Part shown: piece after piece, positions 1 to 10,100 of the stretch | Layout of the letters: the number at the start of each line of letters is the position of its first letter | Position numbering within the stretch: position 1 is the stretch's first letter | Source of the DNA: Meandrina meandrites | Taxonomy: Eukaryota > Cnidaria > Anthozoa > Scleractinia > Meandrinidae | Length of the DNA: 64,000 nucleotides | Direction: 5' to 3' | NCBI GenBank assembly: GCA_963693305.1 | Contig: OY855906.1 | Span: forward strand, 25,065,289-25,129,288 | Notes under the pieces: generated by a model | What the model was told of the DNA's origin: nothing | Database searches by the model: none | The model's input: only the letters and a program-made list of their open reading frames with translations | Program-made: the position numbers and the translations under genes

Positions 1-1125
1 CTCACCAAATAATGCAACTTCCACGTGCACGCTTTTGAGACGTGTTTTTGACGCATGTTAATGTGTACCAGCTAAGTAAGACTTACATTATGTGGCCAAA
101 ATATCGACCATAAACAGGTAATAGAAACAAACCTCACAGTGTCCGCGACAGTCGGTAAACGCTCTGTATTTACTATTTACCACTGAATTTTCCTTCAGCT
201 GAAAACGACACGAATTTATTAATTCAAGAAAGTTTTACCCTGTGTGATGGTTTGGGGTTTCGAAATTGCATTGAGAAATATTCTTTCATTCAAGTTAAAT
301 TTTTGTGTACAAATTGATTTTTTGTGTTTTGTGTGACTCGAGTACGAAAAAATATAGTGAATACAATCTTACTGAGCTTTTGGCCACATCCTAGAATAAC
401 TTCGCGCTCAAACCTATCCGGGTTTCAAGCCGCACACGTCCTGCGTACAAATCCAGAAAAAATCTGCATTTCAGTTGAAATATATAACAAAACACTTTGT
501 TCCATACCAAGCTGAGCGGACTGATGATTTTTATTAGCCATCCAGTGTTTGAAACCCTCCTATATTGCACAATGCTCACAATTTTACTCAGTGCTTTAAT
601 AATTATTTATTCTTTTAAACTGGATTCCAGTGAAGCAAAAGAATATAATAAACATGTTTTTTTTTTAAAAAAAAACTTACGTTCTTTCAGAATTACTTGA
701 ATTACTCAGACTGACTCAAACTCTCAAACTTTACATTATTCGCTTTTCAAATGACGATTTACTATTTCTCCATTATTGCCCCCGAGGCGAAACCCGAGGA
801 GGTATTCATTGAAGCTTGCGCGTATACATAGAGAATATACGGCTTGTGTACCAGAAAAAAACCTCGATTTGCTCGAGCAAGGCCTCATGGAATCTCTGGG
901 TAATGATGACGTTTCATCACTGAACGCCCGCAAGTGTGTCGCAGGTAATGATGACGTAAAAGCAGGAAATGCCCGAAGGAATTATGGGTATTGTGATTTC
1001 ACAACAACAGTCGGCTTTGTGCGTGTGAACTTTAATTTTTTCTGAAAGATTTCTTTAGCTTTTACAGCGATGAAGTAACGTGTCCAGGAGTCGTCGCGGT
1101 AAAATCGTGAGGTTAAAGTGGTAAC
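1..1125. other. Intergenic, no recognised gene
   Basis: I see only short ORFs without family resemblance. The segment 890-960 holds two copies of a GGTAATGATGACG word about 45 bp apart. A long inverted-repeat element begins immediately to the right. Confidence 0.4.
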
Positions 1126-1533
1126 CATCCTCGGAGACCCAGGGGCAGTTAGTGGGGGCGAGGGAAAGTCGTAACGGGCGAAAAAAAATTTCGGCGAAGA
1201 AAAGTAAAGTACGAAACGAGGAGCCCCTGGGGACACAGTCTTACCGGACCAGTTCCAAACGGTCGGAGTCGTTCTGGCTTCTCATTGGTGCCACAAAACC
1301 TTTGTTTTTTTGTGCCCAATCAGAGAGCAGCAAGACCAGGAGTCGTTTCGTGTGTTCTTACACGGATTGATACAAGAAGGCCAGTTGCTCGCCATGTTTG
1401 TTTTTGCTCGAGGAGAAAAATTCTAATCACAGGACAAGATGCAGGGCAAATCGTGCGGCATATCCACAAAAAGCCTCACCGGAAATACGCTGGATCTTCG
1501 CAGGTATTGTAAGAGTCGCGTAGATTGCGAGTT
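1126..1533 (+). repeat. Left 408-bp inverted repeat arm
   Basis: Reverse complement of 4169-4575 with one 1-bp indel (seven versus six T in a homopolymer). Near-identity indicates recent insertion or gene conversion between the arms. Confidence 0.85.
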
Positions 1534-2231
1534 TTAAAACGCTCACCGATTCACTGATGTCGAGAGACTATAAATTTGCCAGTCGTGAGTAAGTTTTCGT
1601 CGCACAGGCCAGGCAGGTGTGTCAAGCGACTGGAAGCTTCGCGTACACATGCAGCACGAACGTCTCTGGTCACCAAAAAGACACTCCAGCTAAAGCTATC
1701 GAGCGCGAGTCTTCGGTCAACATGGCTAAGAAATTTTAGTATTTCGTCGAGTGAATTTCATGATGCAATTCACCCAAGTTTTACATTTTTTCCCTTGGCA
1801 TACTGAGTACATATGGAAGTGTACATAATTTCGTTTTTAATTTTATACTTTTGTATGATATCACCAGTACTGTGATTGTAAGTTTATTTTGTAACGTGCA
1901 AGTAATTCTTATATGAAATTTGCACTGCAAGAAAAGAATATTATAATATTTATTCCATCACACAGCTCAGTCTACATAAATATTCCAATGTCTGAGTTTT
2001 TAAGGGCCTCCTCATCGATGTAAGAACTGACTGTTTTTTTATAATGTAGTTGTATAACTGTATAACTAAAAACAAGTATTAGCCACTGTAAAAGTATACA
2101 ATGAAGTAAATTGATTGATTGACTATAAGTATTCAGAATTGATCTTAAAATTTATATCTTTATTTTGATAATACCAATCAGAGGTGCAGGCTGTGATACT
2201 ATATATTAAAATGAAGTGGTCATTCGTGTTT

Positions 2232-2531
2232 ACATGTATGCAAGTCTGCACATGAGCCTAGTGGCCCATCAGGCTGGAGCTTATCACGGTTTCCGTAGCA
2301 TGAAGCGACTAGGAGTATTTCTACTCCCCCCTAGGTGGGATGTTAGTCCATCACAGGGCTACCCCCAGCAGTAAATTTGCTGTTACCCATTTGTACACCT
2401 GGGTGGAGAGAGGCACTATGAGAGTAAAGTATCTTGCCCAAGAACACAACATAATGATCCCGGCCAGGGCACAAACCCAGACCACCCGATCTGGAGTCCA
2501 GCAAACTAACCATTAGGCCACCGCACCTCCC
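2232..2531 (-). repeat. tRNA-derived SINE (minus orientation)
   Basis: Read on the minus strand from 2531, the sequence starts GGGAGGTGCGGTGGCCTAAT. It has an A-box-like TGGCCTAATGGTTAG and, downstream, a B-box-like GGTTTGTGCCC, followed by a long non-tRNA body. This is the layout of a Pol III SINE. The 3' limit near 2232 is approximate. It lies inside the 3.45 kb inverted-repeat element. Confidence 0.55.
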
Positions 2532-4168
2532 AGTTTTTTATACCAAATATATCAATAATAGCCTGCAATGGAGGCGTACTTCAGCGAGCGATCGCTTTTT
2601 CTTTTTGATTGGGTGAGTGCCATGTCAAATTCAAATTTAGGAGATCAGGCTTGGGGAGAGAGAAAAAAGCATCCCAGGGAGTAGGAGTGAGTCTAAATGA
2701 AGAGTACAATAGTAAGGAGGTGGAGGATGGTCTCAACAGTTGATTGATCTATAAGAGACTTGAGGAAGCTCAACCATTAACCTTCACTGTAGGTCCCTGT
2801 GACAAATATCTTGTATACTGCTAGAATTGATGCTATGATTTTTTTTCAACTGCATTCATGAAGCAAGTAAACTACAAACCTTTTTTTGTGCTCCACCAAG
2901 AAAAAGAGGAGGTCCAATCAGGTGTTGTGTATTTCTTGCCTTTAACAGTGTGGCACCAGCTGAACTAGTGAAAGGCCCGAAAGACTACATTTTCCTCTTA
3001 AAAAACTGTGATAACATTACAATTACCCTTAGAACCTTTTATAGGGTAGGTGCCTCCCTTTACAACTCTTTCATCAGTTTAGAGTATTAAATTTCTTGAC
3101 ATCTAGGGAAGTGCATTTTACAGTGTAATAAAAACTTCTTTGTCTTACAATTTTTCTGTATCCTTTGTCCAACTCCAAGCAAGAGTGATTGATCAGTGCC
3201 CAATTTAAACCTTTGAATGTTTATGCTGTCAAAGTAACAGCTGAAGTAGTCTTAAACCCTACCCCCAGGCTGTGCAAATTTAGAGGCAATATATTCCTCA
3301 TGATGGTTTTACTGGGGTAATTAATTGACAGTAATCAGGTATATGTGTAACAGGAGCATGCAGCAAAGCATATAAAATAACTATTTTATGAGGACTTAAT
3401 AGCAAGCAGGGCTGTCATTACACATTGACAGCAGCATTTGAGGTAAGAATATGTCCATGTATATTTGTTACTTGCCTTTTTCTACAGGAACACAAAGCTG
3501 ATTTATTGTATCAAAAACTCTGTAGTAAGATATCTTTTAATTCACATAAAATGAGCTTGGAGGTTGTGGGCAGCACAAACCATCCACGTTTGAGTAACCA
3601 GTAAGCTACAGAGTGACCAGAAAAACACAATCCAATGATTTGGTGTACACTAAAGTACTACAGTATTTGATGCATAAGGCAAAAGAAGCAAAAGAGTGGT
3701 ACAGGACATTAAATTTTAAATACAAATGTATTCAACATTTCTGATTAGTTTTGGTGTAAAGGGTACTACATTTCAGACAGGTTCATGAAATACTACAGGA
3801 TTTAAACAAAAAGAAACAGCAGTAGATATCACCTTTGAGTTTAGGATCAAATGTCATTTTTGAGGTGCAGGGTTTATGATTAGTTAATAAATGAAGCTTG
3901 AAACAGTGTTCCACGAGTCAAATTCCAAGCCTTAAAATATTAAATTATACGCTACTCAACATGAAGTTTCTTTTTCTCTTTATGTTAACAAAAGCACACG
4001 ATCCGACTCGACGGTCAGGAACATTTTCTTTTAGATTAATATTACTCATCGTAAACAACTCGAAAGAAAAGTTTCAGTCAGAAATTTCGAAAAACAATAT
4101 TTATTTTGTCCAAAGAAAAGCCTCTCGAAATCAGTGGATCACTGAGTGCATTACTGAATGATGCAGGT

Positions 4169-4575
4169 AACTCGCAATCTACGCGACTCTTACAATACCT
4201 GCGAAGATCCAGCGTATTTCCGGTGAGGCTTTTTGTGGATATGCCGCACGATTTGCCCTGCATCTTGTCCTGTGATTAGAATTTTTCTCCTCGAGCAAAA
4301 ACAAACATGGCGAGCAACTGGCCTTCTTGTATCAATCCGTGTAAGAACACACGAAACGACTCCTGGTCTTGCTGCTCTCTGATTGGGCACAAAAAACAAA
4401 GGTTTTGTGGCACCAATGAGAAGCCAGAACGACTCCGACCGTTTGGAACTGGTCCGGTAAGACTGTGTCCCCAGGGGCTCCTCGTTTCGTACTTTACTTT
4501 TCTTCGCCGAAATTTTTTTTCGCCCGTTACGACTTTCCCTCGCCCCCACTAACTGCCCCTGGGTCTCCGAGGATG
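4169..4575 (-). repeat. Right 407-bp inverted repeat arm
   Basis: Reverse complement of 1126-1533. The 119-aa open frame in this arm on the minus strand (4190-4549) is the counterpart of the short frame at 1152 and has no recognisable domain, so it is not annotated as a gene. Confidence 0.85.
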
Positions 4576-6480
4576 CATAAAACCTTGATATATAAAATAT
4601 TCAGCTTGTTTGGTTAAGGAAATACGATTTGGCAGCGACCGATATTTAATGCTAAATTATGGAGTCTTCAAATGCAAATTGGGTGGTTTTGAGGTTGCAG
4701 TGAAAACTGCCTCGCAAAAAATAAAAATAAAAGATTTGATCCAAATAAATGTGATATTTGTTAATAGGATATAATGGTCGACTTTCACTGAAAATATTAG
4801 AGAAATCGGTGAAGGTCCAAAATTTGCCTTATCCGCTGTTACGCGGACAGCCTCTTAAAACTTCCTTTAATTATTTGGCACTAAGAAGTATTTCAAAAGT
4901 GATTATGGAACTATTGTTTTTATAATAATATTTGTGGGGAGAGGGGTTGGAGTTAATTTTGTAAAGGTGAACATTTGAAGTTTTTTTGATGGATATAAAT
5001 CTGATTTGATATTTAGTGGGGTATTAACCAAGCATTTTGGTTTCACAGGAAATAAAAAATGGGGTTATCACTTGTTGGGTTTTACTGTATAGTACCAACA
5101 TCTATTTCCATCCCTTGCAGGCATTGTGTACACCAAATTTACTTGTACAGGTACTGCCCTGGGATAAGGGTCACCCTCAATTATGCGTTGCATGTAATGG
5201 AAAAGTTAATAAACAGCGTCATCTAATAAGTAAGGCCTTAGTGATTCTCTGTAACTTTCCAAAGGAAAATATCATTCCATTAAAAGTTGTTGTTGTAGGG
5301 GACAGTAAGATGGTTTACTGGTAAAGTCCGGAAAAGTTCCAGGAGAGGTGAATGGTGACAAAAAATGTGCCTTTGTTATCATTATCATCACTGTTAATCT
5401 TTTTGTTCAGATAGAATATTACCATTACATTTAAAGGAAATATTTCTAAGGTGGCATGTACATTTTTAACAAGGGCCACCCTCAAATAAAGCGCCACACT
5501 TGAGGCAAAATTAATTAAATAAGGGTAAACACTCAAAACGGGTGGGGGGGGGGGGGGGGGGTATGTCCTACACCATGTCAAGATAAGCACACAAAAACTG
5601 TGTTAGTATGGTTATAACATTATGGTCTTTATTAATCACTTGAGTCACCACACCATACTTGGTGTGGTAGTATTTATTGCACAAATGATATTGTCATTCA
5701 ACTATCATCCTTCTGTTGCTTATTCGTTTGTACCCTTTCATTAAAGGAAAAGATGTAGGATTTTAATGACTAACATTAACTTTTAAAAACACTGAATCAA
5801 TCATTGTAACCGTGGTCTCTTGTATCATGCATAAAGCTCTATTTATGTTATGGATAAATGATTGTTATTTTCAAAACGAACTATAAACAATTTTTGATTA
5901 GAGGAATTGTGAAAAGGATGATTACACAATAATTATACTGGTTACACAGTTATATAATGTTTTAAAGAAGTAGTTGATTCCAATGTTTTTGAAAATGCTC
6001 TTGAGTTTAATATACATTTTGTAATGAAACTGTGGTTTCTTTTAAAGGTTGTTGTGATGGTATGTCCAGTTTTTCAACATAAAACTGTGGCATCTCACAT
6101 GTGAATGCGTCAAACTCTGGTAGAAAAAAAAACACGAAAAATTATCCAAAATATTTCTGATAAAATTGATATGCTTTATCATTCCTAAGGACGCTTAAAA
6201 AAAACAAAATTTCTATTTCTTATTCAATTTATTTTTTTTGAGTCCATTGGGCACAGAAAAAATCGAAACCGCTCAGTGATTAATCCCCGCATGCACAGTT
6301 GTGAATTTTCATTATGGTGAACAAAACGTACTTCGAATTCATATACACTTTCACCGAATGCCAAATTTCCATGACCTGATCTGCTCTTTCTTTCAAGACG
6401 CATCCAATTATTGCAAGGTGGGAATCACGAATGTAACTTACATCAGGAGCCATACTCAGGCACCTGCTTACATGTATTAT
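4576..6480. other. Intergenic, no recognised gene
   Basis: Low-complexity AT-rich sequence. Only short unsupported ORFs are present. It includes an 18-G homopolymer at 5544-5561. Confidence 0.4.
5544..5561 (+). repeat. Poly-G tract (18 G)
   Basis: Uninterrupted G run preceded by GGGT. The exact length is likely to be unreliable in an assembly. Confidence 0.8.
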
Positions 6481-6904
6481 ATATGTCGATTCGACAAACT
6501 GTTCTTCTAAAACAAGGAATGTTTATTACTCATTTCTCACGCCACCGGACTGTTAAATATACGAACTTTTCTACCCTCTAATGCATTCTTAAAACCAGGA
6601 ATGTTTATGTATTAGTTTATGTTTATGGACTAGCGGCTTTTGCATTAGTCTATCGCTCAGTTCCACAAACTGTTATACTCCCTCCTCCGTTTTTAGAACG
6701 AGGAATGTTTATGGATTACCACTTTTTGCATTAGTTTATCGGTTGGTTCGACAAACTGTTAACCGGCCTTTTTTGTTTTTTGAACGATGAATGTTTAAGC
6801 TTTTGTATTAGTCGTTTTTCGTCGGCGTTTATCGGTCGGTTCGACAAACTGTTACTCCCTTTTGTGTGTTTAGAACGAGGAATATACATTTGTTAGTCGT
6901 CATT
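6480..6904. repeat. Degenerate tandem repeats left of the BEL element
   Basis: Imperfect units of roughly 110 bp share the words CGACAAACTGTT, GAACGAGGAATGTTTATGGA and GCATTAGTTTATCGGT. At least four units can be followed up to the BEL insertion point. A related repetitive tract continues on the other side of the element at 13118-13450, so the element inserted into a tandem array. Confidence 0.65.
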
Positions 6905-6909
6905 CAGGT
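6905..6909. repeat. BEL target-site duplication, left copy (CAGGT)
   Basis: CAGGT here and at 13118-13122 directly flank the LTRs. A 5-bp duplication is usual for BEL/Pao integrases. Confidence 0.8.
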
Positions 6910-7135
6910 TGTTGCGGCGAATGTTTGTTTATAGTTTATAACCCCATTGGGGCTAATTAGTTATCAGTCGCACGGACTTTAACTCATTAGTATTCAAACA
7001 TTCGTGTTAGTTTTAAACAGACATTAGTATTCGTTTACGCGGGAAGAGAGTCGCTTAGTCGTTCTAAGTAGATTTCGTTTCGTTTTTTCGTTTCAATTCG
7101 ATATTCGTAAATAGTTAATCGGACTCGTTGAAACA
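6910..7135 (+). repeat. BEL 5' LTR
   Basis: 226 bp, TGTTGCGG...GTTGAAACA. It matches 12892-13117 base for base as far as I can read. Confidence 0.93.
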
Positions 7136-7140
7136 CAAAT

Positions 7141-7157
7141 TGGTCCTTCGAGCCGGA
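7141..7157 (+). promoter_or_regulatory. BEL primer binding site, tRNA-Tyr-like
   Basis: TGGTCCTTCGAGCCGGA lies five bases after the 5' LTR. Its complement matches the 3' end of metazoan tRNA-Tyr including CCA, as I recall that tRNA, so tRNA-Tyr is the inferred minus-strand primer. Confidence 0.7.
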
Positions 7158-7197
7158 TGAAAATGCTCTAGCGTTTGTCGATATCGGATGCGGGCGG

Positions 7198-10100
7198 ATG
7201 GCCGAAAAAGACGGAGTCGCTGACGGAGAAAACGTGGCCGTCGGAATCGAGAAGGCAGATGACATCGAGTCATGGACTTCACGACAAATTGAGTATCTTC
7301 ATCGAAGGAGAGCAGCCTTTAAAGGAGTGATTACGAAAAACACTAAGAAAGCCAAGGATATCGTCGCCAGGAATGGTAGTCGAACAGTTATTCGATGCGT
7401 AAAGGAACGTGTGTCTCAAGCGTTCCAAAACGCTCATCAAACTACGAAAGATATTATGGCCTTGCAAGGTGACAATGTACATCAGCGAGTTGAAGCTGAG
7501 GAGTGGTTAGATCAATTACGGAGCGAATTCGAGGATATCGTCGACACAATTGAAGAGTTCTTAGAACATCGTGCAGATGAACCTCCATCAGTTTTCGGAG
7601 ATTTAACCGTCGATCGTTTGAGCGATGTTGACGACAAAGCCAGTCAGCCTTCTGAAGTGTCTGATGGTTCGTTAGCCTCCAGTGCAGCAGAGAAGTTCGC
7701 AAAGGCGGAGATAGCTGCTTTGAAGGCGAAACAAGAGAAAAAAAGATTGAAAGAAGAATTGAAATTACAAGAAAAAGCGGCGCAAATTAAAATTCAACAG
7801 GAAGAAGACGAGGCCGAACGCTTGAAGATGGAAGCCGAATTGTTGTCGAAATGTGCGGGTTCCAAAGTACAGAAAACTGAGAAGCCTTCTCAAAAAGTGA
7901 GCAAGAGGACCTCTTATTCTGAGAAGACAGAGAGCGATGAAGACGAAGAATTCGATTCGAAAGATGTCGACAGAATGTTCAAAGGAATTAAAAAACCCAC
8001 ATTGACCGTGTTCAGCGGAGACAAAGATCTTTATCACGATTGGAAGGCGCAGTTTGAAATATTTGTGGATCAGATGAAAGTTCCAGCTAAAACCAAAATG
8101 ATGATGCTGAAAAATTCCCTGTCTGGTAAACCTCTTCGAGTTGTTGAGCGCTTGGGCTACACACCTAGACAATATCAAACTGCCTTGGAGAAACTTGACC
8201 AGAAATACGGAGGAGAAAAGCGCTTGATGCAACGTCATCTCGAGGCGATATTACGGGCTTCACCAGTCGAAGAAGCTAATCTAAAGGAGTTAGAGATTTT
8301 TTCAGATCGGTTAACTGACGTTGTGGCTAAGCTTGAGGATAATGACCAGCATCAGGAGCTTACCGGAGTGTCTGCGCTTTACATATCAGTACAACAAAAG
8401 ATACCAGAGTCCCTTCTTGTTTCTTACCAAGAGTGGTTACACCGAAAAACGAGAAAGGATGGACTGACCACGTTTTCGAAATGGTTGCAGAAACAAGTTG
8501 TTTACCGCATGGACGTCGAAGAAGTTAAAGAAAGAACAAAGAAAAAGAAGGAAGATAGCGTCGAGTCGAAGAAAATTAAGAAGGGAGCTGCCCACAATAC
8601 TACAACCAAGCCCTCTCCCAAGTGTGCTCTCTGTCATGGTCCTCACAAAATTACATCGTGCAAGAAGTGGGGCGAAACATCCGTGAAAGATAGATGGGAA
8701 GTAGCCAAAGAGAATGATCTTTGTTATCGTTGCTTGAGTTCGGGTCATCAAGGAAAGAACTGTCTGGAGAACAATCGTTGTGGTATTAATGACTGTAAAG
8801 GCACCCACCACTTCCATCTGCACTTTGAACAGCGTCCTAATCCGCCTAATCCGCCTGAACGTGTGGATGCTGCAGTGGGAACACGAAGTGCTTTCGGTGA
8901 GTCTGAATTTCACTCGGCAGGAGATGTTGTGTTGCGAACGGTACCAGTTTGGCTTGAAGGCTTAGACGGGCAAGCCATCAAAGTCAACGCCTTCTTAGAC
9001 GACGGATCGGATTCGACCTATGTTCGAGAGGACATCATTACAGCCCTTGGCCTTGTCGCTAACGAAAGGAGCCTAAGACTATCGACTCTCACTGACAGTT
9101 GTGTTCCTCTCAAAAGCAAGAAAGTGACGCTGACAATAAAGAGCCTCGATGGCAAGACCCAGTCTAACATTGAAGCGTGGACATTGCAAGAAATGTGTCA
9201 GGGCCTGTCGATTCCAGACTGGAACCAACACAAGATCAAATGGGATCATCTTAAGAACATTACATTCCCTAAAGCCCCTGGTAGGAACACGATTGACATT
9301 CTCATTGGGTCAGACCATCCCGAACTGTCCTTAGCCTTGTCAGAGTGCTATGGGCCAATTGGAGCACCAGTGGCAAGGAAAACGCCCTTAGGGTGGACCT
9401 GTGTTGGACGTTTACCCGCCCTGCCTTCAGCTAAGAGAATTGCTTTCGCCAGAACCTTCCGAACGCAAACCTTACGCGAGACACGCCTTGATGAACAATT
9501 GCGAGAAATGTGGGAGATTGACTCTCTCGGAGTTCGAAATTCGGACGTTAACCAATTAAGTCAGGAAGAAATCTCAGCAATGACAAAGGCGGAAAAGTCA
9601 AGGCGATGGATCGGAGGTCGTTACGAGGTCGCAATTCCGTGGAAGGAAGAATTACCCTCTCTACCTGATAACAGAGAAGAGGCAGAGAAACGTCTGTACT
9701 CGCTTGAGAAGAGTTTACTCAAAAAGCCAGAGGTTGCACAGCGTTACAAGGAAGCAATGAACGCGAACGTGGACAAGGGCTATGTCCGAAAGCTAGAGAG
9801 TGAAGTTGCGAATGACGGTCCAAGCTGGTATCTTCCACACTTCCCAGTCATCCGAGAGGACAGAGAGACAACAAAAGTACGCATAGTATTTGATTCGGCT
9901 GCGAAATGTAAAGGAAAGTCGTTGAATGACGCGATGCTTACGGGGCCAAAGCTTCAGAGAGATGTTCTGGAGATTCTCCTTCGTTTTCGACAGAAACCTG
10001 TTGCCCTAGTAGCGGACATTAAAGAGATGTTCTCTCAAATTGTCCTCGCTGAAAAAGACCGCAGGTATCACAGACTGTTATGGAGGGACTTGGATGTAAC

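Larger units (their letters stand above)
1126..4575. mobile_element. 3.45 kb element with ~408-bp terminal inverted repeats
   Basis: The outer sequence CATCCTCGGAGACCC... at 1126 recurs inverted, ending at 4575. The match runs about 408 bp and ends at GCGAGTT on both sides; the only difference I found is one base in a T-run. The interior (1534-4168) has no long ORF and includes a tRNA-like SINE at about 2232-2531. Short ORFs inside the arms are identical by descent and show no domain, so I do not call them genes. I could not find a target-site duplication: the flanks read GGTAAC on the left and CATAAA on the right. It may be a non-autonomous DNA transposon or a foldback-like structure. Confidence 0.75.

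Noticed and set aside
4190..4549. 119-aa minus ORF repeated at 1152 on +
   Set aside because: It is the same sequence in the two inverted arms, shifted by a homopolymer indel, with no recognisable domain; open by chance.
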